NCBI RefSeq assembly: GCF_014698935.1
Contig: NZ_JACVMN010000003.1
Span: 304,590 to 368,589 of the forward strand
Reading direction: 5' to 3'
Source of the DNA: Flagellimonas sp. S3867
Lineage (GTDB): Bacteria > Bacteroidota > Bacteroidia > Flavobacteriales > Flavobacteriaceae
Length of the DNA stretch: 64,000 bases
Shown here: positions 1 through 9,476 of the stretch, piece by piece
Position numbering within the stretch: the stretch's first letter is position 1
How the letters are laid out: every line of letters starts with the position of its first letter
Translations under genes and position numbers: made by a program
Notes under the pieces: generated by a model
Databases searched by the model: none
Told to the model about the DNA's origin: nothing
Seen by the model: the letters and a program-made list of their open reading frames with translations, nothing else

Positions 1-2813
1 CGGTCACGGACGCGGGCACGGGTGATGCGACCTCGGGAGTTGATTATACATATACAAACCCTCAGGTGATTAATATTCCAGCCAATACTTATGATGGTAC
101 AGCCGGCTCTGCAATTCCTATTCCAACACTTTCAATCAGTGGTGATATCCAAGTAGAAACAAATGAAGCTATAAATTTAATTTTAAGTACTCCAACTGGG
201 GATGCTTCTCTTGGCGGACAAACCACGACAACATATACCATTAATAATGATGATAATGCAGCTGTTACCATTGCAGATGCGAGTGGAAATGAAGATGATG
301 GATCGATTACCGTAACTGCCACTTTGGATAATCCAGTGGATGGCGGATTCACCGTGCAAGTTTCAACAGCAAATGGTACGGCCACTATTGCTGATAATGA
401 TTATACGGGGTTATTAAATCAGACCTTGACCTTTGCAGGAACAGCAGGTGAGTCTGAAGCTTTTGATGTTACCCCCAATGTGGATAGTGTTATTGAAGGT
501 AATGAGACGGTCACAATCTCAATGGGAAGTTTGGGGAGCACCACTTTGACTATTGATATTTCTGATACAGCGACTGTTACATTTAATAATGATGATAGCT
601 GTGCGGCAGGTAACTCGGCACCAATATTGGATAATTCTGTTGTTAGAGATTTCTGCGATGCATTTACTCAAGACCTTGATGCTTACAATAACAATGCAAT
701 ACCACCAGGATCTGATCTTAGATGGAATACTAGTGCCGATACCTCCGATGACACAACATTTTTGTCCACAAGTACAGTGGGTATACCAGGCACCTATTTT
801 GGATTTTTCTATGATGACTTAAACGATTGTGCTAGTCCCACTTTTAGCGTATCAATCACGCAGAATTTTACACCTTCCGCGGGAACAGCAAGCAACGTGG
901 CTACTTGTGATGATTCTAATGAAGGAGACAGCGTTGTCGATTTGGATGATCAGTTGACAGGAGCTGATGCGGGAAGTTGGTCGTTGACAGGGGCGCCCGG
1001 TGGAGCTTCAATTACCATTAATGCGAGTAATATTGTTAATTTTAATGGACAACCTTTAGGAGATTACACATTTACATATACCACCTCAGGAGCAGTTGCA
1101 CCTTGTGTAAATCAAACTGTCGATTTAACCGTAACCGTTCAAGATTGTGCCATTCCTTGTAATGCTGGAATTAATGCACCTACATTGGACACCTCGGAAT
1201 CAACAGAATTCTGTGATACGGTACTGGCCGATTTGAACGATTATGTTACCGATACCGCCCCAGCGGGTAGTGTACTTACATGGAGTACAAATCCAGATCC
1301 TTTAGAAACCATTGCGCATAGGAATAGTTTGGTAAATGCTCCCGGATCTTATTTCGGTTTCTTTTACGACTCAACTAATAATTGTGCTAGCCCTGTTCTT
1401 ACCGTTACCCTGGAGCGATTTGATACACCCACGATTGATAGTACTGCTGGCGATACCAGATGTGGTGATGGCACCTTGACTTTGAGCGCCGCTGTAAGTG
1501 ATGGAAGTTTTTTAAATTGGTACGATGCACCCTCCGGAGGTACCATTCTAGGCTCTGGCCCATCCTTTGAAACACCAATCCTTACTACTACAACTTCTTT
1601 TTATGTTGATGCTACTGCCAATAGTTGTAGTACAGCAAGGATTGAAGTTGTTGCAACAGTAAATCAAACCCCTTCCGCAGGTACACCTACCAATACCGAA
1701 GCTTGTAATGCAGCAGGAAATGGAGGCCCAACTGTAATTGATTTAGATGGTACTCTTACGGGTGCAGACCCTGGAACTTGGGCCATAATTACTGACCCAT
1801 CAAGTGGAACTCTTTCAATTGGTGCAGATAACGATGTTGATTTTGAAGGTTTACCTGATGGGAGCTATGTTTTTGAATATACTACTAATGAAGCATCAGC
1901 ACCCTGCACAAATAGTTCCGTACAAGTAACAATTTCGGCAAGTGATTGTGTTGTGGATACGGACGGAGATGGATTAACAGATGGCGAAGAAATTGATTTG
2001 GGCACAGACCCAAATCTTGCGGATACGGATGGTGACGGGTTAACAGACGGGGAGGAAGTTTTGAATGTAGACGACCCCAATACTACCGCCATTCCAGAAA
2101 ATGCTACGGATCCATTAGACGATTGTGACCCGTTCTTAACACCTGCATGTAACCCGGACCCTATTGATTTGGCCATTACAAAAGAAGTGGATGATGATTC
2201 ACCTTTGCTAAATAGCAATATTACGTTTACCATTACACTAGAGAACACTACAATGGATAGAGTTCTTGATATTGTGGTAACCGATTTGATAGGTGGAAAT
2301 ACAGGATTTGATTATGTTTCCCATACAGCTTCAAAAGGAACCTATGATCAAACAACCGGTGAGTGGTCTATTGTTGAGTTAACCTCAGAAGAAACGATTA
2401 CCTTGGAAATAACGGCAACAGTTTCTACAGCGGGACAGCTTCAAAATACAGCAACAATAACTGCGTCTTTTCCCTTGGATGGTGTAGAGTCCAACAATGT
2501 AGCTACCGTTGATGTAAGAGTGAGTCAGAGTCCATGCAATGATCCCGGTACTATCTGTAATATATTTTCACCAAATGGGGATGGTGTCAATGATACCTTG
2601 GTATTTATTGACCCCAATGGAGAATATCCGAATAATACCATAGAAGTTTTTGACCGATACGGAAACAGCGTGTTCCAAATGGATCGATACGATAGTTCAT
2701 GGGATGGAACAGGAAGCAATGGTGATTTACCGAAAGGAACCTATTTTTATATACTAGATTTAAATGGAGATGGAAGCGAAGTGGTTAAAGGCTGGATTCA
2801 AATCTTAAGATAA
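1..2813 (+). CDS. T9SS surface protein with type B sorting domain (5' partial)
   Basis: The reading frame is open from the first bases of the window and begins inside a Calx-beta-like repeat, so the true start lies upstream; the GTG at 66 is only an internal codon. In order I see Calx-beta-like repeats (to about 600), a cysteine-containing module A (about 612-862), module B (868-1155), a second A (1172-1416), an Ig-like domain (1420-1665), a second B (1666-1950), thrombospondin type 3-like Ca-binding repeats (DTDGDGLTDGEE, twice, about 1957-2085), a DUF11-like domain (2160-2510) and a C-terminal gliding-motility-type domain (2536-2810; SPNGDGVND, FDRYGN, PKGTYFY). That C-terminus is the known type B signal for export by the type IX secretion system, so the protein is inferred to be surface exposed or released, with an adhesive role. 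The two genes immediately downstream are its usual partners. Confidence 0.9.
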   Translation, partial: VTDAGTGDATSGVDYTYTNPQVINIPANTYDGTAGSAIPIPTLSISGDIQVETNEAINLILSTPTGDASLGGQTTTTYTINNDDNAAVTIADASGNEDDGSITVTATLDNPVDGGFTVQVSTANGTATIADNDYTGLLNQTLTFAGTAGESEAFDVTPNVDSVIEGNETVTISMGSLGSTTLTIDISDTATVTFNNDDSCAAGNSAPILDNSVVRDFCDAFTQDLDAYNNNAIPPGSDLRWNTSADTSDDTTFLSTSTVGIPGTYFGFFYDDLNDCASPTFSVSITQNFTPSAGTASNVATCDDSNEGDSVVDLDDQLTGADAGSWSLTGAPGGASITINASNIVNFNGQPLGDYTFTYTTSGAVAPCVNQTVDLTVTVQDCAIPCNAGINAPTLDTSESTEFCDTVLADLNDYVTDTAPAGSVLTWSTNPDPLETIAHRNSLVNAPGSYFGFFYDSTNNCASPVLTVTLERFDTPTIDSTAGDTRCGDGTLTLSAAVSDGSFLNWYDAPSGGTILGSGPSFETPILTTTTSFYVDATANSCSTARIEVVATVNQTPSAGTPTNTEACNAAGNGGPTVIDLDGTLTGADPGTWAIITDPSSGTLSIGADNDVDFEGLPDGSYVFEYTTNEASAPCTNSSVQVTISASDCVVDTDGDGLTDGEEIDLGTDPNLADTDGDGLTDGEEVLNVDDPNTTAIPENATDPLDDCDPFLTPACNPDPIDLAITKEVDDDSPLLNSNITFTITLENTTMDRVLDIVVTDLIGGNTGFDYVSHTASKGTYDQTTGEWSIVELTSEETITLEITATVSTAGQLQNTATITASFPLDGVESNNVATVDVRVSQSPCNDPGTICNIFSPNGDGVNDTLVFIDPNGEYPNNTIEVFDRYGNSVFQMDRYDSSWDGTGSNGDLPKGTYFYILDLNGDGSEVVKGWIQILR

Positions 2814-2820
2814 AGTGAAT

Positions 2821-3819
2821 ATGCCAAAAAACATTGGTTTACAATTATATAAGATAACTGTACTTGTGCTTTTGATGGGCCTTGTGTTAAAAACCCATGC
2901 GCAAAAAGAACCACAGTATACCCAATACATGTACAATATTGGAAGTTTTAATCCGGGATATGTGGGAACGGTGGAAAGCCCTGAGATAGCTGGTCTGTAT
3001 AGAGCGCAATGGGTGGATATTCCAGGAGCACCTACCACTATGCGCTTTGGTGTAAACGTTCCATTTGCGAATGAAAAAAGTGGATTGGGACTGAATGTTG
3101 TACAAGATGAACTGGGACCTTCCAAGCAAACCTATGCCAATCTTTCCTATTCTTATCAGGTCAATCTTTCTGATGATACCAAACTTTCTTTTGGAATGGT
3201 TGCTGGAGGCTCTTTTTTAAACTTGGATTATTCCGAAGGGACCTTTGTAAACCCATCAGACCCAACATTGATAGGTGAAAATCAAAGCAATTTTTACCCG
3301 ACAGTGGGAGCCGGGTTGTTCATGTATGGCGAAGAAGAGTGGTATCTTGGACTATCGGTTCCCAACTTCTTGACGAATGGACTTTATAACGATGAAGTAG
3401 CCACCATAGTGGAAGATAATATGCAGTTTAATGCCATAGGGGGTTATATTTTTCAAATTTCGGATAGGACTAAATTCAAACCAGCTTTTCTAGTAAATTA
3501 TTTATCAGGTTCGCCTGTAAATATAAATTTATCAGCTAATTTTCAGTTTATAGATGCACTCACCATAGGTGCTTCCTACAGATTTGACAATGCAGTAAGC
3601 GGATTGGCAGGTATTCAGATTTCCAATACGTTGTTTTTGGGATATACCTATGATTATAACACGAATGGACTTGGTGAGTACTCCGGAGGTAGCCATGAGG
3701 CCATATTAAAATTCTATATCGGTCGTGAGAGTTCCGGAAACAGAGGCTCTAGAACGAAGAACAAAGACAAAAAACAAAAAGGCAAACCCAAACAAATAGA
3801 TTCCCCAAGATTCTTCTAA
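2821..3819 (+). CDS. PorP/SprF family T9SS membrane protein
   Basis: About 332 residues with an N-terminal signal peptide ending near THAQ, followed by the typical PorP/SprF opening (KEPQYTQYMYN, FNPGYVG) and a beta-strand-rich outer membrane domain. The family is an outer membrane partner of the type IX secretion system; SprF-like members are known to be needed for secretion of type B cargo. I prefer the ATG at 2821 to the in-frame GTG at 2815, which directly abuts the preceding stop. The C-terminal tail is strongly basic (RESSGNRGSRTKNKDKKQKG). It lies 7 nt after the cargo gene and 1 nt before the OmpA-type gene, so the three are very probably cotranscribed. Confidence 0.9.
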   Translation: MPKNIGLQLYKITVLVLLMGLVLKTHAQKEPQYTQYMYNIGSFNPGYVGTVESPEIAGLYRAQWVDIPGAPTTMRFGVNVPFANEKSGLGLNVVQDELGPSKQTYANLSYSYQVNLSDDTKLSFGMVAGGSFLNLDYSEGTFVNPSDPTLIGENQSNFYPTVGAGLFMYGEEEWYLGLSVPNFLTNGLYNDEVATIVEDNMQFNAIGGYIFQISDRTKFKPAFLVNYLSGSPVNINLSANFQFIDALTIGASYRFDNAVSGLAGIQISNTLFLGYTYDYNTNGLGEYSGGSHEAILKFYIGRESSGNRGSRTKNKDKKQKGKPKQIDSPRFF

Positions 3820-3820
3820 C

Positions 3821-5761
3821 ATGGCACAAACAAAAAAAATATCCCTCGCACTATCTTTCTTCATGTTGGGTTTGATGGTAGGTTTGGCCCAATCCAAACG
3901 GTCAAAAGGAGACACCTATTTTTTTCAATACGATTATAGAAATGCTATTGTTGCCTATGAATCTGATTTGGCCAAAGGGATATTGAACGAACAACAATAC
4001 CTTAATCTCGCCGATTCCTATTTTAAGACCAATAACTTTGAAAAAGCATCCAAGGCCTATATTGAATTATATGAGAAGGACAAATTGGATGATCAGCATC
4101 ATTTGAACAAAATGTTGCAAAGTATTTCCAAGAGTTCAAAAAAAGAAAGAAAAGATGCTTTTTTGGCCACCATGTCTTCCAAATTCCCCAAGGAATTTTT
4201 AGAGAATTTAGAGTTCAATACGCAGTTGTTAAGTGGAGAAACACTTGGAGGGAATTTAGATTTTGTGGTATTTAATCTTAAGACGAATAGTCCACAGTTG
4301 GATTTTTCACCTAGTTTTTATGACAACAAACTATTGTTTTCAAGTGGACGGATTTTAGACAAAAAGAAAAGTTCACGAACCAATAATTACCTCAATATTT
4401 ATGAAGCTTCGGTGCTGCAAGATGGTCAAATTTCTTCAGCTATTCCATTTTCAGGGATAGCCAGCTCCAATTTTCATAAGGCAACACCAAGCTATTCCAA
4501 AGAGTTGCAAAGCATATTTTATGTCATGTCCAACACAGAGGATGGGGAACTTTCCTTTGACGAAAATGGAAAAAATGCGTTGGCCATTGCAATGCAACAA
4601 AAAGGCGGTCCACTTAGGCTGTTGTTAAAAGATTTGAGCACATCATTTTATTATCCTTTTTACGATTATAAAAGCGGAAAACTCTATTTTTCAGCCAATT
4701 TTGATGATGGTTATGGAGGTACAGATATCTATTTTGTGTACACGAACAACGGGCAAATTATGTCCGCTCCTATAAATTTGGGACCAAGAATAAACTCTTC
4801 AGGAAATGAAATAGCGTCATTCATTTTTGAAAATAGTTTCTATTTCTCCTCCGATGTTTTTTATGGATTGGGAGGAATGGATGTTTACAAATCCAATATT
4901 GAAGGTGATAATTTTAGCATTCCAGTGAATTTAGGAATGGGCATCAATTCTTCAGAAGATGATTTTGGCTTGGTCATGCGTAACGATGGTGATGGACTTT
5001 TGGGGTATTTTGCCTCAAATAGAGCTGGAGGAAATGGAGAGGACGACCTGTATGGCTTTAAAGTTGACCAGAAACCAGGACTAAGAACAATTGCGCTTAA
5101 GGGAAAGGTTGTGAAATCCAACCGAAAATCTGAAGTTGTCGAAAAAACAGCAGTGCGCCTATTGGCAATGGATGGCTCCTTACTGGCTGAAACATATTCG
5201 GATGATGATGGAAATTATCGACTAGAAATTCCATGGAAGGATCAAGTGATACTGGAAGCAGGTAAAGAGCGTTTCTCAACCCTTAACCAACAGCTTGGTG
5301 AAGAAGAACTGAATGCAATAGGAAACTCACCTTTTGATATTGAAATAGCTTCTTATGATGATTTGGTCGAAGAAAAGGAGGGCCAGATGGTGGTTAAGAT
5401 GAAAAATTTCTTTTTCGGGAGAAGCGCTACACAAATAACACCTGAAATTGAAGCCGAATTGGACAAAGCGGTTGCCTTTGTCAAGGGTTTTCCATCGGTA
5501 CAATTGCGCATAGAAACGCATACGGACAGTAGGGGTGGTGGTAGTACCAACTTCAGGTTGACGCAAAGTCGTTCAGATGCTATCAAGACATATTTGATAA
5601 AAAAGGGTGTTCCTTCAACAAATATTATCTATTCCATAGGATATGGAGAGGATAAAATTCTGAACAATTGTACAAACGGCGTTTATTGCATAGAGATGTT
5701 GCACAAGCAAAATCAGCGATCATTAATTGTAGTGCTTAATGATAATGTACTTTTCAATTGA
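3821..5761 (+). CDS. OmpA-family protein with TPR and PD40 repeats (PorE-like)
   Basis: The 646-residue protein has a signal peptide (to about residue 24), TPR-like helices (about 30-115), WD40/PD40-type propeller repeats (SPSFYDNKLLFSS, YPFYDYKSGKLYFSA, DDLYGFK; about 150-420), a carboxypeptidase-regulatory-like domain (about 430-500) and a C-terminal OmpA peptidoglycan-binding domain (about 525-640; ETHTDSRG, SQSRSDAIKTYL-like helix). This architecture is known from PorE and similar T9SS accessory proteins that tie the outer membrane machinery to peptidoglycan. Its position right after the PorP/SprF-like gene supports such a role for the upstream cargo. The stop codon abuts that of the convergent Nramp-like gene. 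Confidence 0.88.
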   Translation: MAQTKKISLALSFFMLGLMVGLAQSKRSKGDTYFFQYDYRNAIVAYESDLAKGILNEQQYLNLADSYFKTNNFEKASKAYIELYEKDKLDDQHHLNKMLQSISKSSKKERKDAFLATMSSKFPKEFLENLEFNTQLLSGETLGGNLDFVVFNLKTNSPQLDFSPSFYDNKLLFSSGRILDKKKSSRTNNYLNIYEASVLQDGQISSAIPFSGIASSNFHKATPSYSKELQSIFYVMSNTEDGELSFDENGKNALAIAMQQKGGPLRLLLKDLSTSFYYPFYDYKSGKLYFSANFDDGYGGTDIYFVYTNNGQIMSAPINLGPRINSSGNEIASFIFENSFYFSSDVFYGLGGMDVYKSNIEGDNFSIPVNLGMGINSSEDDFGLVMRNDGDGLLGYFASNRAGGNGEDDLYGFKVDQKPGLRTIALKGKVVKSNRKSEVVEKTAVRLLAMDGSLLAETYSDDDGNYRLEIPWKDQVILEAGKERFSTLNQQLGEEELNAIGNSPFDIEIASYDDLVEEKEGQMVVKMKNFFFGRSATQITPEIEAELDKAVAFVKGFPSVQLRIETHTDSRGGGSTNFRLTQSRSDAIKTYLIKKGVPSTNIIYSIGYGEDKILNNCTNGVYCIEMLHKQNQRSLIVVLNDNVLFN

Positions 5762-7015
5762 TCAGGAAAACAAAATCCAACAATAATACAAGGCAAAGAG
5801 CGCTAGGAATAACATTCCAATATAGGTAAGCCACTGCAATCTCTTTTTAGGTCGATATTCCATGGGCATATCATTGCCCATTACTGTTTTTAAGTTCATC
5901 CATCCTATCAATGGAGCCATTACAAATGAAACGAAGGTAGCAAGGGCTACCAAATTGCCCATGTTGGCACCAAAACCTACAATCACAATCCAATTTATAA
6001 TCGCCATTAGAATTACGGTAATTGGGAAAGCCTGTTTGCTCGAAAAGGATGTAATCTTGGGGAAAAGTTTCTGGAGAACATCCAAACTTACCCTCGATAC
6101 GGCATCATGAGCGGTCATACACGTACTGAACATAGTCGCAAAAGCCGCCACCGCAATCAGAAAATAAGCCCAGTTACCAATATGGGAAGTAAATAGACTT
6201 ACCACTTGGTCGGCAAAAACAACAGCACTGCCGCTCAGTACCGTTCCTGTTCCATACAAAGTCATCCAACCAATGATTAGAAAGAAAATTGCCAATATCG
6301 CTGTTAAAAGGTAACCTAGCCCAAATTCTTCAAGAGCTTCTTTGAGCGATGGTTTTTCTTTCATGGTCTTCATGTTTTCCATACTCCAAAGACTTACCCA
6401 GCCCGAAGCTTCCACCGCGGTGGGCATCCAACCCATAAGGCTTATCAAAAACAGAATGCCAACTTCGTTGAAAATTTCAGGTCTCTGAAAAGTTTCCGCG
6501 CCGGGAACACCTCCCTTATTAAGCACTACAACGGTAGTAATAATCAACGCTACAAATAAAATAGAGATGACAGCTTTCAATGAATTTTCAAGAAATCGAT
6601 ACTTTCCAATAATCAATAGCACCCCGATAAAGGCAAATAAGCAAAGGGCGACCGTTCCAACCCCAACGTTGGAAATATTGAACAAGTTCATAAAGAGTCC
6701 AGAGGTGACCACATAAAGGGCGGCCAAAAGGGTAAAAATCGAAATTATGGTGACAAAAGCATAAATCCATAAATATTTTTTGCCCAGATTAAGGTAACCC
6801 TGAATCAAACTTTTTTCGGTTACCGTGGTATATCGAATACCAAATTCAAAAAAGGGATACTTCAAGATATTGGCCAATACTATAGGAATAACCATGACCC
6901 AGCCGAATTGGGCGCCTGCCTTTGTCGAAAGTACCAAATGGGAAGTCCCGATGGCCATACTGGCAAACAACAGTCCAGGGCCAAGGTTTTTTAGAAGAAT
7001 CTTAAGTTTTGACAT
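5762..7015 (-). CDS. Nramp-family transporter, divergent metal-binding motifs
   Basis: A 417-residue protein with about 11 hydrophobic segments. The N-terminus (LGPGLLFASMAIGTSH...KAGAQFGW) aligns with transmembrane helix 1 of Nramp/MntH metal transporters. In canonical members this helix carries Asp-Pro-Gly-Asn; counting back from the conserved AGA, this protein has Gly-Thr-Ser-His at residues 23-26. In helix 6 the usual Met-Pro-His is Met-Pro-Thr (197-199). The fold assignment is good, but transport of Mn or Fe cannot be assumed. It is a single gene, convergent with the OmpA-type gene and divergent from the hydrolase gene at 7104. Confidence 0.85.
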   Translation of the reverse strand: MSKLKILLKNLGPGLLFASMAIGTSHLVLSTKAGAQFGWVMVIPIVLANILKYPFFEFGIRYTTVTEKSLIQGYLNLGKKYLWIYAFVTIISIFTLLAALYVVTSGLFMNLFNISNVGVGTVALCLFAFIGVLLIIGKYRFLENSLKAVISILFVALIITTVVVLNKGGVPGAETFQRPEIFNEVGILFLISLMGWMPTAVEASGWVSLWSMENMKTMKEKPSLKEALEEFGLGYLLTAILAIFFLIIGWMTLYGTGTVLSGSAVVFADQVVSLFTSHIGNWAYFLIAVAAFATMFSTCMTAHDAVSRVSLDVLQKLFPKITSFSSKQAFPITVILMAIINWIVIVGFGANMGNLVALATFVSFVMAPLIGWMNLKTVMGNDMPMEYRPKKRLQWLTYIGMLFLALFALYYCWILFS

Positions 7016-7103
7016 GAAGGTTAAAAGTACGTCTGACTAAAATAGTATATTTATATCACTCCGTATTAAACGTTTTAACCAGGGCCTACTTAAACACATT
7101 TCC

Positions 7104-8108
7104 ATGAAATTACTATTGAAGATTTTTAAAAGCTTTTTGCTGATTTTGGCCCTTTTCGCCATTGTTTATCTCTTGGGTCCGAAAGTTGACCAACCAAATT
7201 TGGACAAAGCGCTTCCGAAGGTAACTTCAAATTTGGTGCAATTGGAAAAATGGATTAAGGCAAAAGAAGATAGAATCCCCAATATCAAACCGGAAAATGA
7301 ATCACGAATCATATGGTTTGACAGCATTCCAACAAAAACGGAATATAGCATCGTATATATTCACGGATGGTCTGCCAGCAGTAAAGAGGGGGATCCCATT
7401 CATCTGCAAACAGCCAAGCGATATGGATGCAATCTATACTTGCCGAGATTGGCAGGTCATGGATTGATTGAAAAAGAAGGAATGTTGAATTTGACAGCGG
7501 ATGATGTGTTGAATTCGGCAAAAGAGGCAATCGCAGTTGCGAAGCAATTGGGAAACAAAGTACTAATAATGGCGACTTCCACAGGAGGCACATTGGCTCT
7601 TCATCTTGCAGGAGGCGACGAGGATATTGCCGGAATACTACTGTATTCCCCAAACATTGAAATCTTTGATCCAAACGCAAAACTATTGACTGGACCTTGG
7701 GGAATTCAGTTGGCCAAAGCTGTCAAAAAAAGTGACTATTATGAGTTTGAGGCCACTGATGAAAAGAAAAAATACTGGACCACAAAATATCGGATGGAAG
7801 CTTTAACGCAACTACAGGCATTGGTTGACAATACCATGATTCCAGAAACATTTCAGCAAGTAATACAGCCCACATTTTTAGGCTATTTCTATAAAAATGA
7901 TTCCATTCAAGATAAGGTGGTGTCCGTTCCTGCCATGCTTGAAATGTATGATCAGTTGGGTGCAAATGTGGATTTGAAAAGAAAAAGGGCTTTTCCAAAT
8001 ACAGGGGATCATGTAATGACAAGTTCAATTACTTCCATGGATTTGGAATCCGTTCAAAAGGAAACAGAAAAGTTTTTGGAAGAGGTGCTTAGGTTAACTC
8101 CTCGATAA
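7104..8108 (+). CDS. Membrane-anchored alpha/beta hydrolase
   Basis: 334 residues. An N-terminal hydrophobic segment (residues 5-25) looks like an uncleaved anchor. The hydrolase domain starts near residue 80 with YIHGWSAS (oxyanion loop, HGW 87-89). The predicted nucleophile is Ser159 in ATSTGG, where the first Gly of the usual GxSxG is Ala. A C-terminal NTGDHVMTS supplies a plausible catalytic His. It is most likely an esterase or lipase of unknown substrate. It is divergently arranged with the Nramp-like gene and stands alone. Confidence 0.8.
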   Translation: MKLLLKIFKSFLLILALFAIVYLLGPKVDQPNLDKALPKVTSNLVQLEKWIKAKEDRIPNIKPENESRIIWFDSIPTKTEYSIVYIHGWSASSKEGDPIHLQTAKRYGCNLYLPRLAGHGLIEKEGMLNLTADDVLNSAKEAIAVAKQLGNKVLIMATSTGGTLALHLAGGDEDIAGILLYSPNIEIFDPNAKLLTGPWGIQLAKAVKKSDYYEFEATDEKKKYWTTKYRMEALTQLQALVDNTMIPETFQQVIQPTFLGYFYKNDSIQDKVVSVPAMLEMYDQLGANVDLKRKRAFPNTGDHVMTSSITSMDLESVQKETEKFLEEVLRLTPR

Positions 8109-8161
8109 GTTGATTTCTTATTAATTCTCCCAGAGAGACGTGTAAAACTCATTGCATTGTC

Positions 8162-8212
8162 TTTGTCTTCAAACACGAGTTGTCTAAAAAGGTAGTCACT
8201 TTTGAAGACAAA
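8162..8212. promoter_or_regulatory. 12-bp inverted repeat upstream of AraC-type gene
   Basis: TTTGTCTTCAAA at 8162-8173 is matched by its exact reverse complement TTTGAAGACAAA at 8201-8212, with a 27-nt spacer. The second arm ends 17 nt before the ATG of the AraC-type regulator gene. A further TTGTCT occurs in the spacer at 8180-8185, repeating part of the first arm. It may be a regulator binding site or an RNA stem. Confidence 0.5.
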
Positions 8213-8229
8213 AATGTTTACATTTAAAT

Positions 8230-9387
8230 ATGATGCAAGAAATACCCATTAGGATAAATCTTATCTCCACGATTATAATTTTTGGGATACTCTTGGGTAT
8301 TTATATTTCCTATTTTCTTATCACGAAATCAATTAAAACAAAATCTCCCAATCTTTATATGGGACTATTTCTGTTGATTTTGTCGCTTATTATGTTTGAA
8401 GGGTGGTTAAACTATACCAGTTATATTTTTAAAATTTTACCACTGACCAATTTTTCGGAACCTCTCAATTTTACAATTGCTCCGGTTATTTATTTGTTCA
8501 TGTCATCGCAATTAGGAGATAAGAGAACAAGGAAAGATTGGCTACATTTTGTGCCTTTTGCGATTTGGTTAGTATATTGTATGTTCTTTTTTTTGCAGCC
8601 AGATGTTTTTAAGTACAATGACGGTCTTATCGTAATGAACTTAGATATTCCACCCATTAAAACAACGACATATACGGGAGACCCTTTAGGACTTAGAAAT
8701 TATGTGAACATTGCTACAATTATTCACATTGTTATTTATAACATTATCCTGACAAGAAGATTATTGCTGGCTGTGCGCAAAAAAGGTGAAACCGTGTTCA
8801 ATACCAAAGATGAAAACTTACGTTCCATAAGAAACTCGTTTTATCACTTTTTAATCGTAACCCTAATTCTAATATTTGTAAAATCCACTTACGAGAGTGA
8901 TGTGGGGGACTACCTGATTTTTCTGTATATCTGCTTTATGATTTTCTTGACCTCCTATCAAATCATGAATGCTTCATCATATTATTTACAAACCTCATCT
9001 TTTTTGGAAGGCCCAGTTTTAAAGTATGAAAAATCGTCTTTGGCAAAGGAGGACAAAGCTATCATTTTGGAAGCCATTTCAAACCAGATGAAAAATGAAA
9101 AATACTTTCTGAGCAGTACAGCATCATTGTCCGGATTGGCAAAATCCATTAATGAAAGTTCCCATCATGTATCCCAAGTCATTAATGAAAAACTGGGACT
9201 CTCTTTCTTTGAACTTTTAGCTTCATATAGAGTGGAGGAGGCCAAAGAAATATTAAATACGGAAATGGGCAAGAAATTAACCATTGAAGAGATAGCCGAG
9301 AGGGTGGGTTACAACTCCAAATCGGCATTTAATACTGCTTTTAAGAAAATTACGTCCCACACTCCATCTTCCTACAGAGATTCGTAA
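8230..9387 (+). CDS. AraC-family regulator with N-terminal membrane domain
   Basis: 385 residues. The first ~250 form about seven or eight hydrophobic segments, and the last ~110 are an AraC/XylS double helix-turn-helix domain (LAKSINESSHHVSQVINEK; then the family signature around IEEIAERVGYNSKSAFNTAFKK). Such membrane-bound AraC proteins are common in Flavobacteriia and are presumed to sense envelope or extracellular signals; no ligand is evident here. The start could be either of two adjacent ATGs (8230 or 8233). The inverted repeat just upstream may be autoregulatory. An acyltransferase gene and a DUF6090 gene follow on the same strand, each possibly under its own promoter. Confidence 0.88.
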   Translation: MMQEIPIRINLISTIIIFGILLGIYISYFLITKSIKTKSPNLYMGLFLLILSLIMFEGWLNYTSYIFKILPLTNFSEPLNFTIAPVIYLFMSSQLGDKRTRKDWLHFVPFAIWLVYCMFFFLQPDVFKYNDGLIVMNLDIPPIKTTTYTGDPLGLRNYVNIATIIHIVIYNIILTRRLLLAVRKKGETVFNTKDENLRSIRNSFYHFLIVTLILIFVKSTYESDVGDYLIFLYICFMIFLTSYQIMNASSYYLQTSSFLEGPVLKYEKSSLAKEDKAIILEAISNQMKNEKYFLSSTASLSGLAKSINESSHHVSQVINEKLGLSFFELLASYRVEEAKEILNTEMGKKLTIEEIAERVGYNSKSAFNTAFKKITSHTPSSYRDS

Positions 9388-9476
9388 GTAGTTGATTATC
9401 AATTAAAATTAGTTCATACTTATAAGCTCGAACACCGTGCTTATCGGCAGATTCGTGCGTAGCCTGTAACTGTCAA

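Noticed and set aside
2805..3129. Antisense reading frames over the PorP/SprF-like gene
   Set aside because: They mirror a well-supported plus-strand gene, show no family motifs and have unlikely composition. The same applies to the other long antisense frames, for example those over mutS, asmA, tig and bamA.
7068..7075. AAACGTTT palindrome between the Nramp-like and hydrolase genes
   Set aside because: Only 8 bp are perfect and the flanks mismatch. Such short palindromes are frequent in AT-rich DNA.
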